From assembly GCA_025024175.1 (NCBI GenBank), contig QCXZ01000041.1, forward strand, positions 2,723,786-2,787,785: a stretch of 64,000 nucleotides of DNA, given 5' to 3'. A program made the position numbers and the translations under genes. The notes under the pieces were generated by a model, which was not told where the DNA came from, did no database searches, and was given only the letters and a program-made list of their open reading frames with translations. This DNA comes from Rhyzopertha dominica. Lineage: Eukaryota; Arthropoda; Insecta; Coleoptera; Bostrichidae. This document shows positions 1-9,960 of this stretch, one piece after another (the first letter of the stretch is position 1; every line of letters begins with the position of its first letter).

Positions 1-2329
1 AAACACACTAAAAGAGGTCGCCCACTAATAATAGATTCGAAATAAAGCGGTGTTCGTTATGGCGTGAACGTGTTTTACGCAGTGTCTCTCGCACAGCGCT
101 ATGTCGGTAATGAAGCGTGCTGTAATGCGAGGTGAGCAGACGGCATGTCCCAGCAAGCAGCGTACGCTGAAAATGGACGTGTTATTAATGTGCAAAGATA
201 AAATGAACCCTGACTGTATTTTCTGTTCACGCGTGCATGTAAACATCGCATAATCATATTGTGTGCTCCACTTTCCTATATATAAATACTAAATCCGAAC
301 GGTTCAAAGGGAATGCCACCGCCATTGTTGTATGCGGGACTGCGTCATTTTGAACGCAGGATGAATAAAAAATAACCCTGAACACAATTTAGTATTCTTT
401 TTTAATTATGTGAAGTAAAAATAACAGTTAATCCCAGTTCCAGTTTAAGAAGTGACACTTGAAGCCTGTCCAAGGGTGACAACTGTCAAAAAATAAAGAC
501 TAAGGTGTCAAAGATACTCACAGCTATCAAAGACAGTCGACAGTTGTGAAAAGGTAGATACCAAAAATATTATTAACACTTTTGAAGACGAAATTTTGGA
601 TTATAACACAAACGTGCATTTTTTTAATTTTTTGTCAGTGCTTGATTTTTTTTGTCTGGGGATTTTTAAAACGCGACGTACTTATGTGAAAGTCGTAACG
701 GTATTTTTTATGAAGTAGACATTCAGCTCTATCAACAAAGACGAAACCATCATGAATGTTCAGAGTGAGAGAACAAAACACCACCTTTAACACAAAACAG
801 TGATGTCGCATATATTGCACGTTTCCAACGATAATAGCTAGTCCTGCTTTTTGACCTGTGGCATACCCTAGAATTATAAAAAAGTCCGTGCCACAATGAC
901 TCCCTATAGTGAGCGCTTTAGGGCCCACATTTGTGTATATTCTCACAGCTGGCGTTTCAGGACTAAAATGATACATTACGTTTTATGACTGGCATATTCT
1001 ACCCCAGTTTTTTTGCATTTGTAATTATAGTTTACGTCGGTGTGCAAAGTTTGAAATTAAAGGTGCTTTATTTAAACGGGTCCACTTACTTTTTTCGCTT
1101 TATATTCGTATCGCGATGGGAAAGTGGTTTTCTTCTACCGGTTCATAACCTGCATGCATATAGCAGTGTCATTACCGCCATGAATAACTATAACGGCTGA
1201 AATGAGATTCAGTTAATTTACATCTAGCATTATGCTCGGTAAAGCTATAAATTGCTTAAGTAATTGTGTTATTCCCTGGCCATTACATGCTGCAGTTCCC
1301 AGAAACAATAAAAGGAAAGAATGCTTGTAAATTCTCTGTTATGCAATAAAAGTTGTTCTTCGCTATCAAAAATCTGGGTCGCGTATGAACCGATGAACAT
1401 GCGGTTATACATATTCATAGATACGAGCACAGTATTTTGGTTTGGAGTGGTTTAAAACATGTATTTCATTTATTTTTTCGTATATTTAAAACAGAAAAAA
1501 CCCGGAGGCTTCAATTACAGCTAAGCATTGTGTGGGAGAGAGAAAATAAACCCTATTAGGAAACAAACCAGCTGGTGGAATGATGGTACTAAGATGGAAG
1601 TCAACAAAAATTAGATTCTGTGGAAAACTACCTAATGCAAAAAACAGGGAAAAGACGTTCCTAGTGAAGGAAAGGAAACTATAGTAAAGAAAACCTTGAT
1701 AGGACAAGGTTTCGAATCAGTTCAAATTGTCTAAAACTTTTTTGTTGTCAATAGACATTTTATGTGAAAAGTTTTTATTAATGATTTTTATAACAAGCCC
1801 ACAATCTGTCATCTGTCTGAACTTGCGAATTTCTGAAGGATATAATGGTAGATATTTTGCTATGCGTTTATATCTAGCATGAGGGTACCCCCAGGTACAA
1901 CATAGTACTCGTGTTTGTATGACGCACACCGTTATAATAAACTCTAGCCCATAGAGGAAATGCAGTAAAATCGTTGAAATCATAAAATTCAGTCAATATT
2001 CCCAAAGGCCATAAGCCCAATCGTTCACAAATCAATAGGGTAATTGTTTGTTTATGAACATTTCCACATGAATTACAAACCTTTTAACTTTATCTCGGCA
2101 ATATAAAAGTGATTTTATTTTTCATTCCATTTACCGAAGTTATGGAGCACTTTTAATTGTGGCTTAATCTGACAAATTCCATTAATCCAATTTCTCAAGA
2201 TGAACATTAAAACTGCCGGGGAATATACATAAATAAACAATTAAGATCGGTAATGCGCCCGAGCAACAAACAGCAGATAGAAGATTTACAACGCCGCAAC
2301 TTTAATTAACATTCGGGGGAGAAACGCAC
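1..2329. other. AT-rich non-coding DNA, presumptive dac intron 1
   Basis: No recognisable gene or complete element was found here. The stretch is AT-rich with short ORFs of no family resemblance, one of which (635-976) is listed separately. Around 470-555 there are several TGTCAAAG-like words and a loose inverted repeat of the kind seen in decayed small transposons, but no boundaries can be drawn. The intron assignment is an inference from the dac exon at 28060-28736 and the absence of later dac exons in between. Confidence 0.4.
635..976 (-). other. Unrecognised 113-codon open frame, possible transposon remnant
   Basis: An open frame of about 113 codons on the minus strand with a fairly protein-like composition, including stretches such as TIGSHCGTDFFIILGYATGQ and VGNVQYMRHHCFVLKVVF followed by a Cys/His/Asp-containing tail. 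I do not recognise a family. There is no clear splice site, polyadenylation signal or neighbour to support a gene. In this setting the most economical reading is a piece of an old mobile-element ORF, but chance is also possible. Confidence 0.15.
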
Positions 2330-2520
2330 AATCTCAAAACCCGGGAATTATTAATTGGAGCTCCTCATGATCGCAACAAGCGAAGACGCTAGAAGATCGC
2401 GCCAGTGGCGTAACAAAACAATCTGCACTAATCCCATTAGCGGCGGTGGCGGGAAAAAAGCGGATTAGGGCAGCGAGGAGGTGAACAACCCCTTTCCGTC
2501 GGGGGCGGAAATATTATTAA
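2330..2520. promoter_or_regulatory. Candidate cis-regulatory island with paired TAATCC sites
   Basis: A block of higher GC content and no repeat character inside AT-rich DNA. It carries TAATCC at 2429-2434 and its reverse complement GGATTA at 2462-2467, with a further TAAT core on the minus strand at about 2436-2439. TAATCC is the established core for K50 homeodomain proteins of the Bicoid/Otd/Pitx type. The location in the presumed first intron of dac, a gene expressed in eye, head and leg, makes an enhancer plausible. Enhancer function is inference only. Confidence 0.25.
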
Positions 2521-2906
2521 TTACATAAAACATGCACAGGATAAGAATTACAAGAAGAAATCTTAAAGCCCATTTGTTTTGCGAAGTTAATTAATTAAAA
2601 ATGAAACGCAGTGTCTTTAAAAACCGAGCACAATAGGAACGTTTTGTAATTTATGGTTCTGTGGATCCCAGATTTCCAGCCGGGCGAAATGAGATGTTTA
2701 TTATGGCCGGGTGCATTTGTCTTTCCCTTTAATTATATGATGTCATTTTGTGGTCGTTAGGCAGGCGGGTGGGTCTTTGCCTCGGACCTAATTGCTAAAT
2801 TAAATGAATTCGTTCGGGGTTTGTTCGCGAAGTAAAATCTGAAAAGGACATCACCAGCTGGCAACAATTATTTCCCGTACCTTATCACCTCTTTATGGTT
2901 TCTAAG

Positions 2907-3375
2907 GTAAGAATTTAGATGGCACTGCCATCTGTCAGCATTACACTGACTTGATGACAAAGCCACCTAGCTGCCTTAACGGGTACTACTTCCTCAAGGA
3001 AGTGACCTGTAGCCTGACAAATTGGCATGCAACTGCATACTTCAATTTGACAGCAGGCCCCCACGGCACTTTTTGCTAGCGGGCAAGAACTGCTGTCTGC
3101 AGTAGCATGCCAGTTAGACAGGCTACAGGTCACTTCCTTTAGGAAGTAGCACCCGTTAAGGCAGCTAGGTGGCTTTGTCATCATGTCAGTGGTATTGCCA
3201 TCTAAATTCTTACTTATATCTTACCGCGTCTTTGGTATAAAGGCAAAACCAGTTCTATTCCGTGCTGTCTGCTCTAGATCTAAACTGCACTGATGAGCTA
3301 TAATGATAGCGAAATATTATAGATCTATCTGCAGTTAGTTATGGTGCAGACAGCACAACATAGACATGCATTTTA
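2907..3375. mobile_element. MITE/foldback element, copy 1, with a long hairpin
   Basis: The element begins GTAAGAATTTAGATGGCA. Positions 2907-3036 and 3087-3213 are inverted copies of each other, with about 125 paired bases at roughly 90 percent identity and a 15-base deletion in the right arm. A second, shorter inverted pair lies at 3262-3272 and 3346-3356 (GTGCTGTCTGC and its complement). The right end is AGACATGCATTTTA near 3375. Related shorter copies at 15183-15270 and 17359-17469 confirm a dispersed family. It has no coding capacity; the open frame across the hairpin is a by-product. It is likely a non-autonomous DNA element. Confidence 0.8.
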
Positions 3376-4312
3376 CTATATATAGGGTTGCAATGATCGC
3401 AGTGTCGAAGTTTACCGGCGAGTACAACAAATGGCTTGAATTGAAGCTGTTGCAAACACTAAAATCATACCATTTTTAGTGTTCTGTTTATGAGAAGCTC
3501 AGACAACACAGAAATGAATCATCTTTAAGCTCCTGTGCTGAAAAATGAGTACCCTAAGAACATTTCTTTGAACCAGAAGAAAATAAAGTGAATAAATCTT
3601 GAAATTATGGGTGCTGCAGTCAAGCCAGTACAAATATGTATCTCAATAGGTCAGACAAACAGGGATAATTGAAAAAATTGAGTTTATGGAACCCATTGTC
3701 TGAGTACTTCGCAAAACAACGTGCGCACTGGTCAGAAGCACTGTACCCCCGACTTGGCAGTCCTGTCAAATTAACAAACACAACATACGCGTCTGCATAT
3801 GCAAATCACCGTTTCGCAGGGCACATTTACCTAATGTCAATCAAACTAACGTTCGAATAACTTGATAGGGATCGCGTGTTGGCCGTTTAGCCCCATCAGG
3901 AGTCGGCATAGGGGCCAAAGTCGTCGGACGGGGTAAGCAAGACACGCCAAAGCACCGACGCACGCAAGTTGCATAAGTTAACAGTTGTAAAGTGGGATTC
4001 GGCGGGGCCACCGCAAAATAACGTGAAACGCACTCGAATTACTCGCTTCTAATATGATTAATCACGATATTTCCCAACGGACGATTTGGCCGTTGTTTTT
4101 CTGTCGAATGGCCCTCGACGCTCGAGATCGCTGCCAATCAGCTTTTGTGGCTCGATTTTAGGATGATTGAGCGCGTATTTCATCATTCCCGATGGTAATA
4201 GTCAATTTTTTATGCTAACGGACACGCACTATTTGCTATAACCCAGTACTAACATCAATACCTGATTCTGGACCTTTGTCCAAAAGCTCCAGAAACATAA
4301 TGCTGTTATATT
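3376..4312. other. Non-coding DNA with a GC-richer island at 3850-4200
   Basis: No gene was recognised. The part from about 3850 to 4200 is richer in CpG and low in simple sequence, and it contains homeodomain-like TTAATC cores near 4055. It resembles the other low-repeat islands in the presumed dac intron and may be a conserved non-coding element. The rest is unremarkable AT-rich DNA. Confidence 0.25.
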
Positions 4313-5357
4313 TTGATCCTCTACATTACTTGCGCTCATATTAGAAAAGTTAGAAACCGCCGGCTTTTGTTGAAGGCGTATCAGTCTGGTAGTGTCGACA
4401 CTCACAATGCTGTTAAGGCTTTAAGATCGACTGCCACAAATTTAACGTGTTTTTCAAATTTCATATCTGAGCGTCTTGACTGGTGGATCCAACCTATACG
4501 AATTTTTCGAGTGGTCTACAATTGGGTTATCTCTGTCACTTTTGGAATTTTTCTCGTCCCACTAAGCACCGTGGATTTGCGTCTCTGCTTTTTAGTCACC
4601 TCAGGAGTCTCTCAGGGCTCCGTTTTGGGGCCGTTGCTCTTCATCATATACGTCGACGATATTTCGATATGTATAAGGCTTAAATGTCATAATTTACAGT
4701 GTGCCGACAATTTAAAGCTGTTTGCCTCCGTTCAGTCCCTCGATGATGCACAAAACGATCTCGAAGGTATTGAAAATTGGTCAATAGGTTGCCGCTGAAC
4801 ATACATATTCATACTACAGGATCCATAATCCAATTATTTTCGACTACACTGTAGGAGAAAACAAACTATCCCGGCGCTTATTTTTGCGTATATACGATCA
4901 CAATTAGAATACTGATCTGTCGTATGCGCTCCTGGATATGGCACCTACATTGGTAGCTTAGAAAGTGTACAAAGTTTTGTTTCTTTACTTCTGATTGTGT
5001 CTATCCAGTTGTAGGGTACCCTAACAATTTATTGTAGAAAGCTTCATTCAATTATATTTCTACATAAACTAATATCTGGGTAGGTGAGTTGTGCATTCTT
5101 ACCTATGCAATTCCGCGACCAACTAACGATTGTTTTTATCTGCCTTACGCTCATGCAATTTTAATAAAGTTTTCTTCTGTGTACTTATATGCAGTAACTA
5201 TAAATCTGTGATGTACTTAACATTTTCTCCTGTAGTGTTCGTGATATCGAGAATTGTGTATGCCCTACTTATATGTAATATCTTATTATTATTTTTATTT
5301 CCCTAATCTGTAAATGACTTTAGCCGTTTGGTGATGTAACCAAATAAATAAATAAAT
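4313..5357 (+). mobile_element. 5'-truncated non-LTR retrotransposon (LINE) with reverse-transcriptase remnant
   Basis: Positions 4313-4798 encode a reverse-transcriptase palm piece of jockey/CR1-like type. The motif GVSQGSVLGPLLFIIYVDD lies at 4604-4660, followed by CADNLKLF at 4700-4723 and a downstream QSLDDAQNDL segment typical of this region. The usual active-site motif is F/Y-A-D-D. Here it reads CADN, so the second catalytic aspartate is replaced by asparagine. Downstream frames are broken by stops up to a 3' tail of AAATAAATAAATAAA at about 5342-5356, the simple repeat with which such elements often end. A 5' endonuclease domain is absent. It is a dead copy. Confidence 0.75.
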
Positions 5358-6741
5358 GACTTTAGGTACCTATACATCACAGAACATGTAGTGGTTGAAT
5401 TCTGTTTATTTTGTTTGGAAGACAAGAAAACAAAGACTTACAGAGAGACAATAGCAAGTGCATACTCCAAAAATAAATTGACAGTTTATAGAGATTTGTA
5501 CAAGAGGAAAGAGGTGAGAAACTTCTATCAAGCAGTTGTGAATATAGGCAAAGATTGCTGTTTCGTATGAAGGAGTATTTTGAAGGTGTTCTAAACTGGG
5601 ATAACGCTGAGGAAGACAATAACGAAAAGGAGTAAGGATTAAGGACCAGATAACAAGAAGAAATCCCAGAAACATGGAAGGAAGGTATATTTGTTCCAGT
5701 TCATAAGGCGAGGTACATATTAAATAAAATTCCCTCGTATGCGCTAATAGACCAGTAGCCAGTGAAATGAAGATTAGCAAAGATTTCCTCCATTGATCTT
5801 CTTCACTTCCATGCAGAAAATGGAGTCGACTGATTGTTTTGAACTAGGATAGATGGGATGCTGTATTCTTTTAGCATTTAGAAAAATTATACAAAATATG
5901 ATTCAGCGTAATTTTCGAGTGCTCTGGTAGAGTTTTGTTTTGATCTGCTTTCGTGCGCTTCGAAATTCGCAATCACGATCGAATAAACCGTTATGATACG
6001 CATTTTATTGCTGTGTTTTGACTATTCGAATAGCAATAGGTATGTAGATCTCTGAGACCACCCAGCGTCACATTTTTACCAACCATAAAATTTTTAATGC
6101 TGCGAATGCGTTCTTCCAGTTATTAAAACTTTACGCACCCGTAACGTATTAACATTCTCTTTATAGGTATAAATAAAGGGTAGGACCAAACATAAATAGC
6201 ACTTAAGGTGCATTTAAAACATCGCGTTGCATAAAATCGATATTTTCGGAACAGATGGCGTTGCCTCGTAATGGCCTAGAAAATAATGCGGGGTGGATAA
6301 GTTGGCGAAATTATAGCCCCCGGCGTTTCAGATTGTCCGGCATTATACCAGGCCAATCCAAAACGGCCGATTCCGATCGCAGACGCGGTTCATATGCATG
6401 CAAAATGGCGAGTCGGATTTCGAAATTTCCTAATGGCCCTTGCCGCTTCAGAATACATTAAAATTTATGAACGGCGAGGAAGCTTGTAGTTTTCGACGAC
6501 AATGGCGCGTCTTCGGCATGGCATGGCAACGTCGCCCTCGTCTATATTCGATGCTTTTATGGCACCGTTAACGCTTTATTGCTGAGCTTCAGGTTATTAA
6601 CACCAATTTTGTAAATATTTCGTAAGGCGTGATTGATATCCAAATCAGGCGCTAGTTCTCACAGTTCTTTGCCTGCTTACGGTAGGCCCGAATTAAGTCT
6701 TGGTGTTCCCAAACATAAGTTTTTTTTCTGTTGAATATATT
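5358..6741. other. Non-coding DNA; low-repeat island at 6180-6560
   Basis: No gene was recognised. From about 6180 to 6560 base composition becomes balanced and repeat-free, with several CpG-containing words (ATCGATATTTTCGG, GGCCGATTCCGATCG). It is a candidate conserved regulatory block in the presumed dac intron. The open frame at 6255 in this block has no family resemblance. Confidence 0.25.
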
Positions 6742-6880
6742 ATATCCGAATTGTAAGACTGTTTTTGTAGGTTCATGGGAAGTTTTTAAGTTGTAAAAAT
6801 ATGTTCTGCTCTCACTGGGACTCGAACCCAACTCTTCTGGTTGAACCCACAAAAACAATCTTACATCACAACAATTATAC
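6742..6880 (-). repeat. Inverted repeat with a tRNA-like B box, possible SINE or foldback fragment
   Basis: Positions 6753-6776 and the complement of 6841-6864 read nearly the same (GTAAGACTGTTTTTGTAGG against GTAAGATTGTTTTTGTGGG), giving about 24-base arms around a 64-base loop. In the loop, the minus strand carries GGTTCGAGTCC, an exact match to the polymerase III B-box consensus, flanked by short complementary stems like a T-arm. No convincing A box or full cloverleaf was found upstream, so it is not called a tRNA. A tRNA-derived SINE fragment is possible. Confidence 0.4.
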
Positions 6881-8085
6881 ACAATACGTATACAACCAGT
6901 ATATACTGTATTAAACAATATTTTTAATACTTAATTTTGTGATATAGAATGTTTTAGCAGATTTTTAGATCTTAAGGAAGCTTTCAGCAAGTTTATTTAC
7001 AAAAATTGTATGGTTCTGGTCAATTATTTCATGAAGCCTTGTTCTCGGATTATAATTGGACATCAAATTTCTATCTCAAATGGGAGTCTGATATTTCATT
7101 TAGTGTCGTTATTTAATATTTAGAATAGAAAACCAAAATGTCTCACCAAGTCACAACTAGCATGTAGACGTAGCAAACTTGTTCTATTCAAGCGATTTGA
7201 CGTAATTTCCTGAATTATATAAAGGTCCCCATTTAATAACACAGGCCAAGCTTATGACTTAGAAGTGATTTAAAGTTAACCAAGAAGTCTGCACTATTTT
7301 TAGGAACACATTACACAAATGGAGACTCCTAGTCAATAATAGTCTGTGCAGACGTTAATGGGGCAATGAAAGAATTGGGTTTTAAAACTAATCCTAAGGA
7401 ATCGTAAGGAATTGAATTGACTCCCGGATATTTATTGTAAAGTTTAGCTCTCTAGTTGAATTAGGAACGATACATAAAGACTTTAGATTCTGAAGCCAAA
7501 TTTTTCAAGTACCTTAAAATAAAATTTCCAAAACTAATTAATCCAAAAATTCAGGAAGGGAAATTATTTCACGATGCAAATTTCCACCACAGTTAAGGAA
7601 CTGAAATTAGCAGCTTGATGGACTTTATTCAACAGAGTCTGTCATGAATTTCTGGGAAATAATAAGAGCGGAAATTACCATGGAATTATAAAAGATCTTT
7701 TGGAAAACTACAGAAGTTTGGGTTGTCTGATGTCTCTAAGAGTTCATTTCTTACATTCACACCTGAATTTTTTCCTGATAATTTAGGAAGCGATGATGGG
7801 AGAATTTTGCTGATTGATACAAAAAGACGATACTATTTCTCACAAAAGAAAAAATAATTATGATGTATCATTAATGAAATATGTGTTAAATCTCTTAAGT
7901 ACTTAGAACTCATTTAGTTTGTTATAACTCAAAATCTAGATGTGTTAGGACTGATGTTCTCTTGTTTAACTCAATAAAGTAGGTTTGAAAAAGGTACATT
8001 TGTTGCAGTTATAAAAAAAGTTTAAACATGTAGCTCAGTGTTATTATCCCGTATATTGCACGTGTTGCAACAACACTACTACAAC
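6881..8085. other. AT-rich non-coding DNA
   Basis: Nothing recognised apart from general AT-richness and short runs. No open frame resembles a known family, and no terminal repeats were found. Confidence 0.4.
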
Positions 8086-8205
8086 TTTCCTGAATCTTAC
8101 GGATACTATTATCGCTAGATATGATAATAAATTAATTACAGTATTGCTCCTATTAGATTTCTCCAAACACTGTAAACTTAATTGCATCTTACTTGACATC
8201 AAAGT
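8086..8205 (+). mobile_element. LINE reverse-transcriptase fragment
   Basis: The plus-strand frame reads LTDTIIARYDNK followed by VLLLLDFSKHCK. This corresponds to the LINE reverse-transcriptase segment normally ending in LLLDFSKAFD, which contains the first catalytic aspartate. The F-S-K motif is kept, but the AFD part has decayed. Only about 40 codons remain before similarity is lost. The call rests on motif recognition. Confidence 0.5.
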
Positions 8206-8241
8206 ATCAACAAGTTGTAGTAGCTATTCGGTTTCAACTTT

Positions 8242-8290
8242 TAGACCACTGAAGATGCTTGACACAGTAGTAGGCGAAACGTCTGGTGGT
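8242..8290 (+). ncRNA. Hammerhead-ribozyme-like core, probably from a Penelope-like element
   Basis: CTGAAGA at 8249-8255 matches the conserved hammerhead core CUGANGA. GAAAC at 8276-8280 matches the second core strand. Between them GCTT (8257-8260) and AGGC (8272-8275) can form a 4-bp stem II with one G-U pair. Flanking ACCA and TGGT words can pair outside the core. Penelope-like retroelements are known to carry hammerhead motifs, and two Penelope-like fragments occur elsewhere in the window. A cleavage site was not identified with certainty, so activity is unproven. Confidence 0.35.
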
Positions 8291-8309
8291 AGAAAATGAT
8301 GACGACGAC

Positions 8310-9289
8310 CACGACCATTCGATTCGAAGGCTTCACATGATCAGTACCTTAATTCTGTCTAATAATTTGGATATCGTTCGGAGACTACTGATTATAAAAT
8401 TAGGCTCCATAGAACTCGACTGGCAGATACTCGATGGAACAGGCTTTTTTTGAAAATTCAGCACTCCATATTACATAATATGACTATTTGATGCTTTAAT
8501 CTTCAAGTATTTGAACTCTACATTAAAAAAAAAACTTGTCGCGTGCTCGAAATAAAAAGGTTACCTTAATTGCTCCAGTACAATGGCCACAACATGAAAC
8601 GATAGTCCGATCAACATTCACACGGCGTGGAATCACATCACAGATCTGATAGCAGGATGAGTGACTGTATGAAGGAATAATTACAGGCCGCCTTTTCGGC
8701 CGTTTCTCATTGTGCTACCCGAATGCTAAACGCTGTAACATTAGATAATGGAACTTGGCGGAGGGGTCGGCCCTGATCCCGATGTGCTTCATCATGCATT
8801 TCTCTCTCGCGAAGGATACGTTTCTGGTCCTATTTTGATCGCGCCTGTTATTCCAGTGGCAATGCGGAATATGATATAGTTTAATCGTCATTCAATCGGA
8901 ACGTATTTAAATTGTGTAAACTTTTTCTATTTACTGTTTATTATTCTATTTACACCATTAGTAATAACCTATCGTCGAGATTCCACCAGGCCTTCATGGC
9001 TCAGACGGGGCTAAACCTGGATGCCTGGTTTCTAATCCCGGCGGTAACAAGATTTATTTTCTCTAATAATTTACCTTCGTACTTTAATAATCGATAGATA
9101 TCTTCACTACTTTGTTTGTACTCTTAAGATATATTTTTCTATGCAGTTTCATTTTATGTGAGTAATCTAATTAGTAAAGAAGGGAGACTTTTCGTGATAC
9201 AATACCATACTTTTAGTTAAGATTTTAAACTATTTTAGCAGCAGTAACAATTTTTGTACGTGATTTTTACTGGATGCAGTATAACATCC
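8310..9289. other. Non-coding DNA; low-repeat island at 8560-8900
   Basis: The part at about 8560-8900 is GC-balanced, repeat-free and without coding potential. It resembles the other candidate regulatory islands of the presumed dac intron. The remainder is AT-rich DNA in which nothing was recognised. Confidence 0.25.
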
Positions 9290-9960
9290 ACCGCGTTCAA
9301 CACTGGATAAACTGGTAGAGCCTTTAAATACAGACTTTGCTGGACATGTCTTTTTCATAGTGGGTGAGCACCAGTTATCTACTTCATTATGGAATAACGT
9401 GAATGAGTGTGATTATTTGGTGCCTATTAATGCTTCTTCATCAAAATTGCAGTCTAATATTTCCTTGACTCATTATTAGTTTTATGTTTTGCTAATTGTA
9501 GGTTAGTGTTAGCTAAGCGTTCGATATATCTGTGATTACTATTGGTAATGCGAACGCTCTATTTGCATAAGGTCTATCAAATGTTGTCAGTTGATAAATC
9601 TCTTACTTTCTTCTATAATAAGATTAATTCAGTAAAAGCGAAATGTGTACGATTGAAAAATTATACCAAGAATAGAACGTTTCTCCATTAGTTTGACAGG
9701 AATACTAAGTCACTTATTAAAGATAAAAAACCTACTCATAAACTTTATAAAGTGACAGCTTTTTTGGAATGTCAGTAGTCAGTTAAGCGCTGTAATATGT
9801 TACGTTCTTTTATGTCGATAACTGAAAGCTGCTCTTATGTGTTAAAAACGGTTCCTGATTTGGAATTTAGTAACATACTAATAAAGTTCGATACTAGCCT
9901 ATATTTTTGAAAGATTTTGATACAACGGGAACCGTAGACAACAAAATATGATTTGTAATG
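9290..9960 (+). mobile_element. Decayed LINE, endonuclease-to-RT linker region
   Basis: Fragments in shifting plus-strand frames match the pattern of a jockey-like LINE between endonuclease and reverse transcriptase. At about 9300-9370 a frame reads LDKLVEPLNTDF. At 9600-9760 the reading is FFYNKINSVKAKCV, then RNTKSLIKDKKPTHKLYKVT, the basic linker usual in this group. Stops and frameshifts are frequent. It may belong to the same family as the copy at 4313-5357, but the two retain different regions and cannot be compared directly. Confidence 0.45.

Noticed and set aside
2915..3184. 89-codon open frame on the minus strand
   Set aside because: It runs through both arms of the MITE hairpin, so its two halves are reverse complements of each other. 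It is not a gene.
6800..6870. tRNA gene on the minus strand
   Set aside because: The B box is exact but there is no A box, acceptor stem or anticodon arm that folds.
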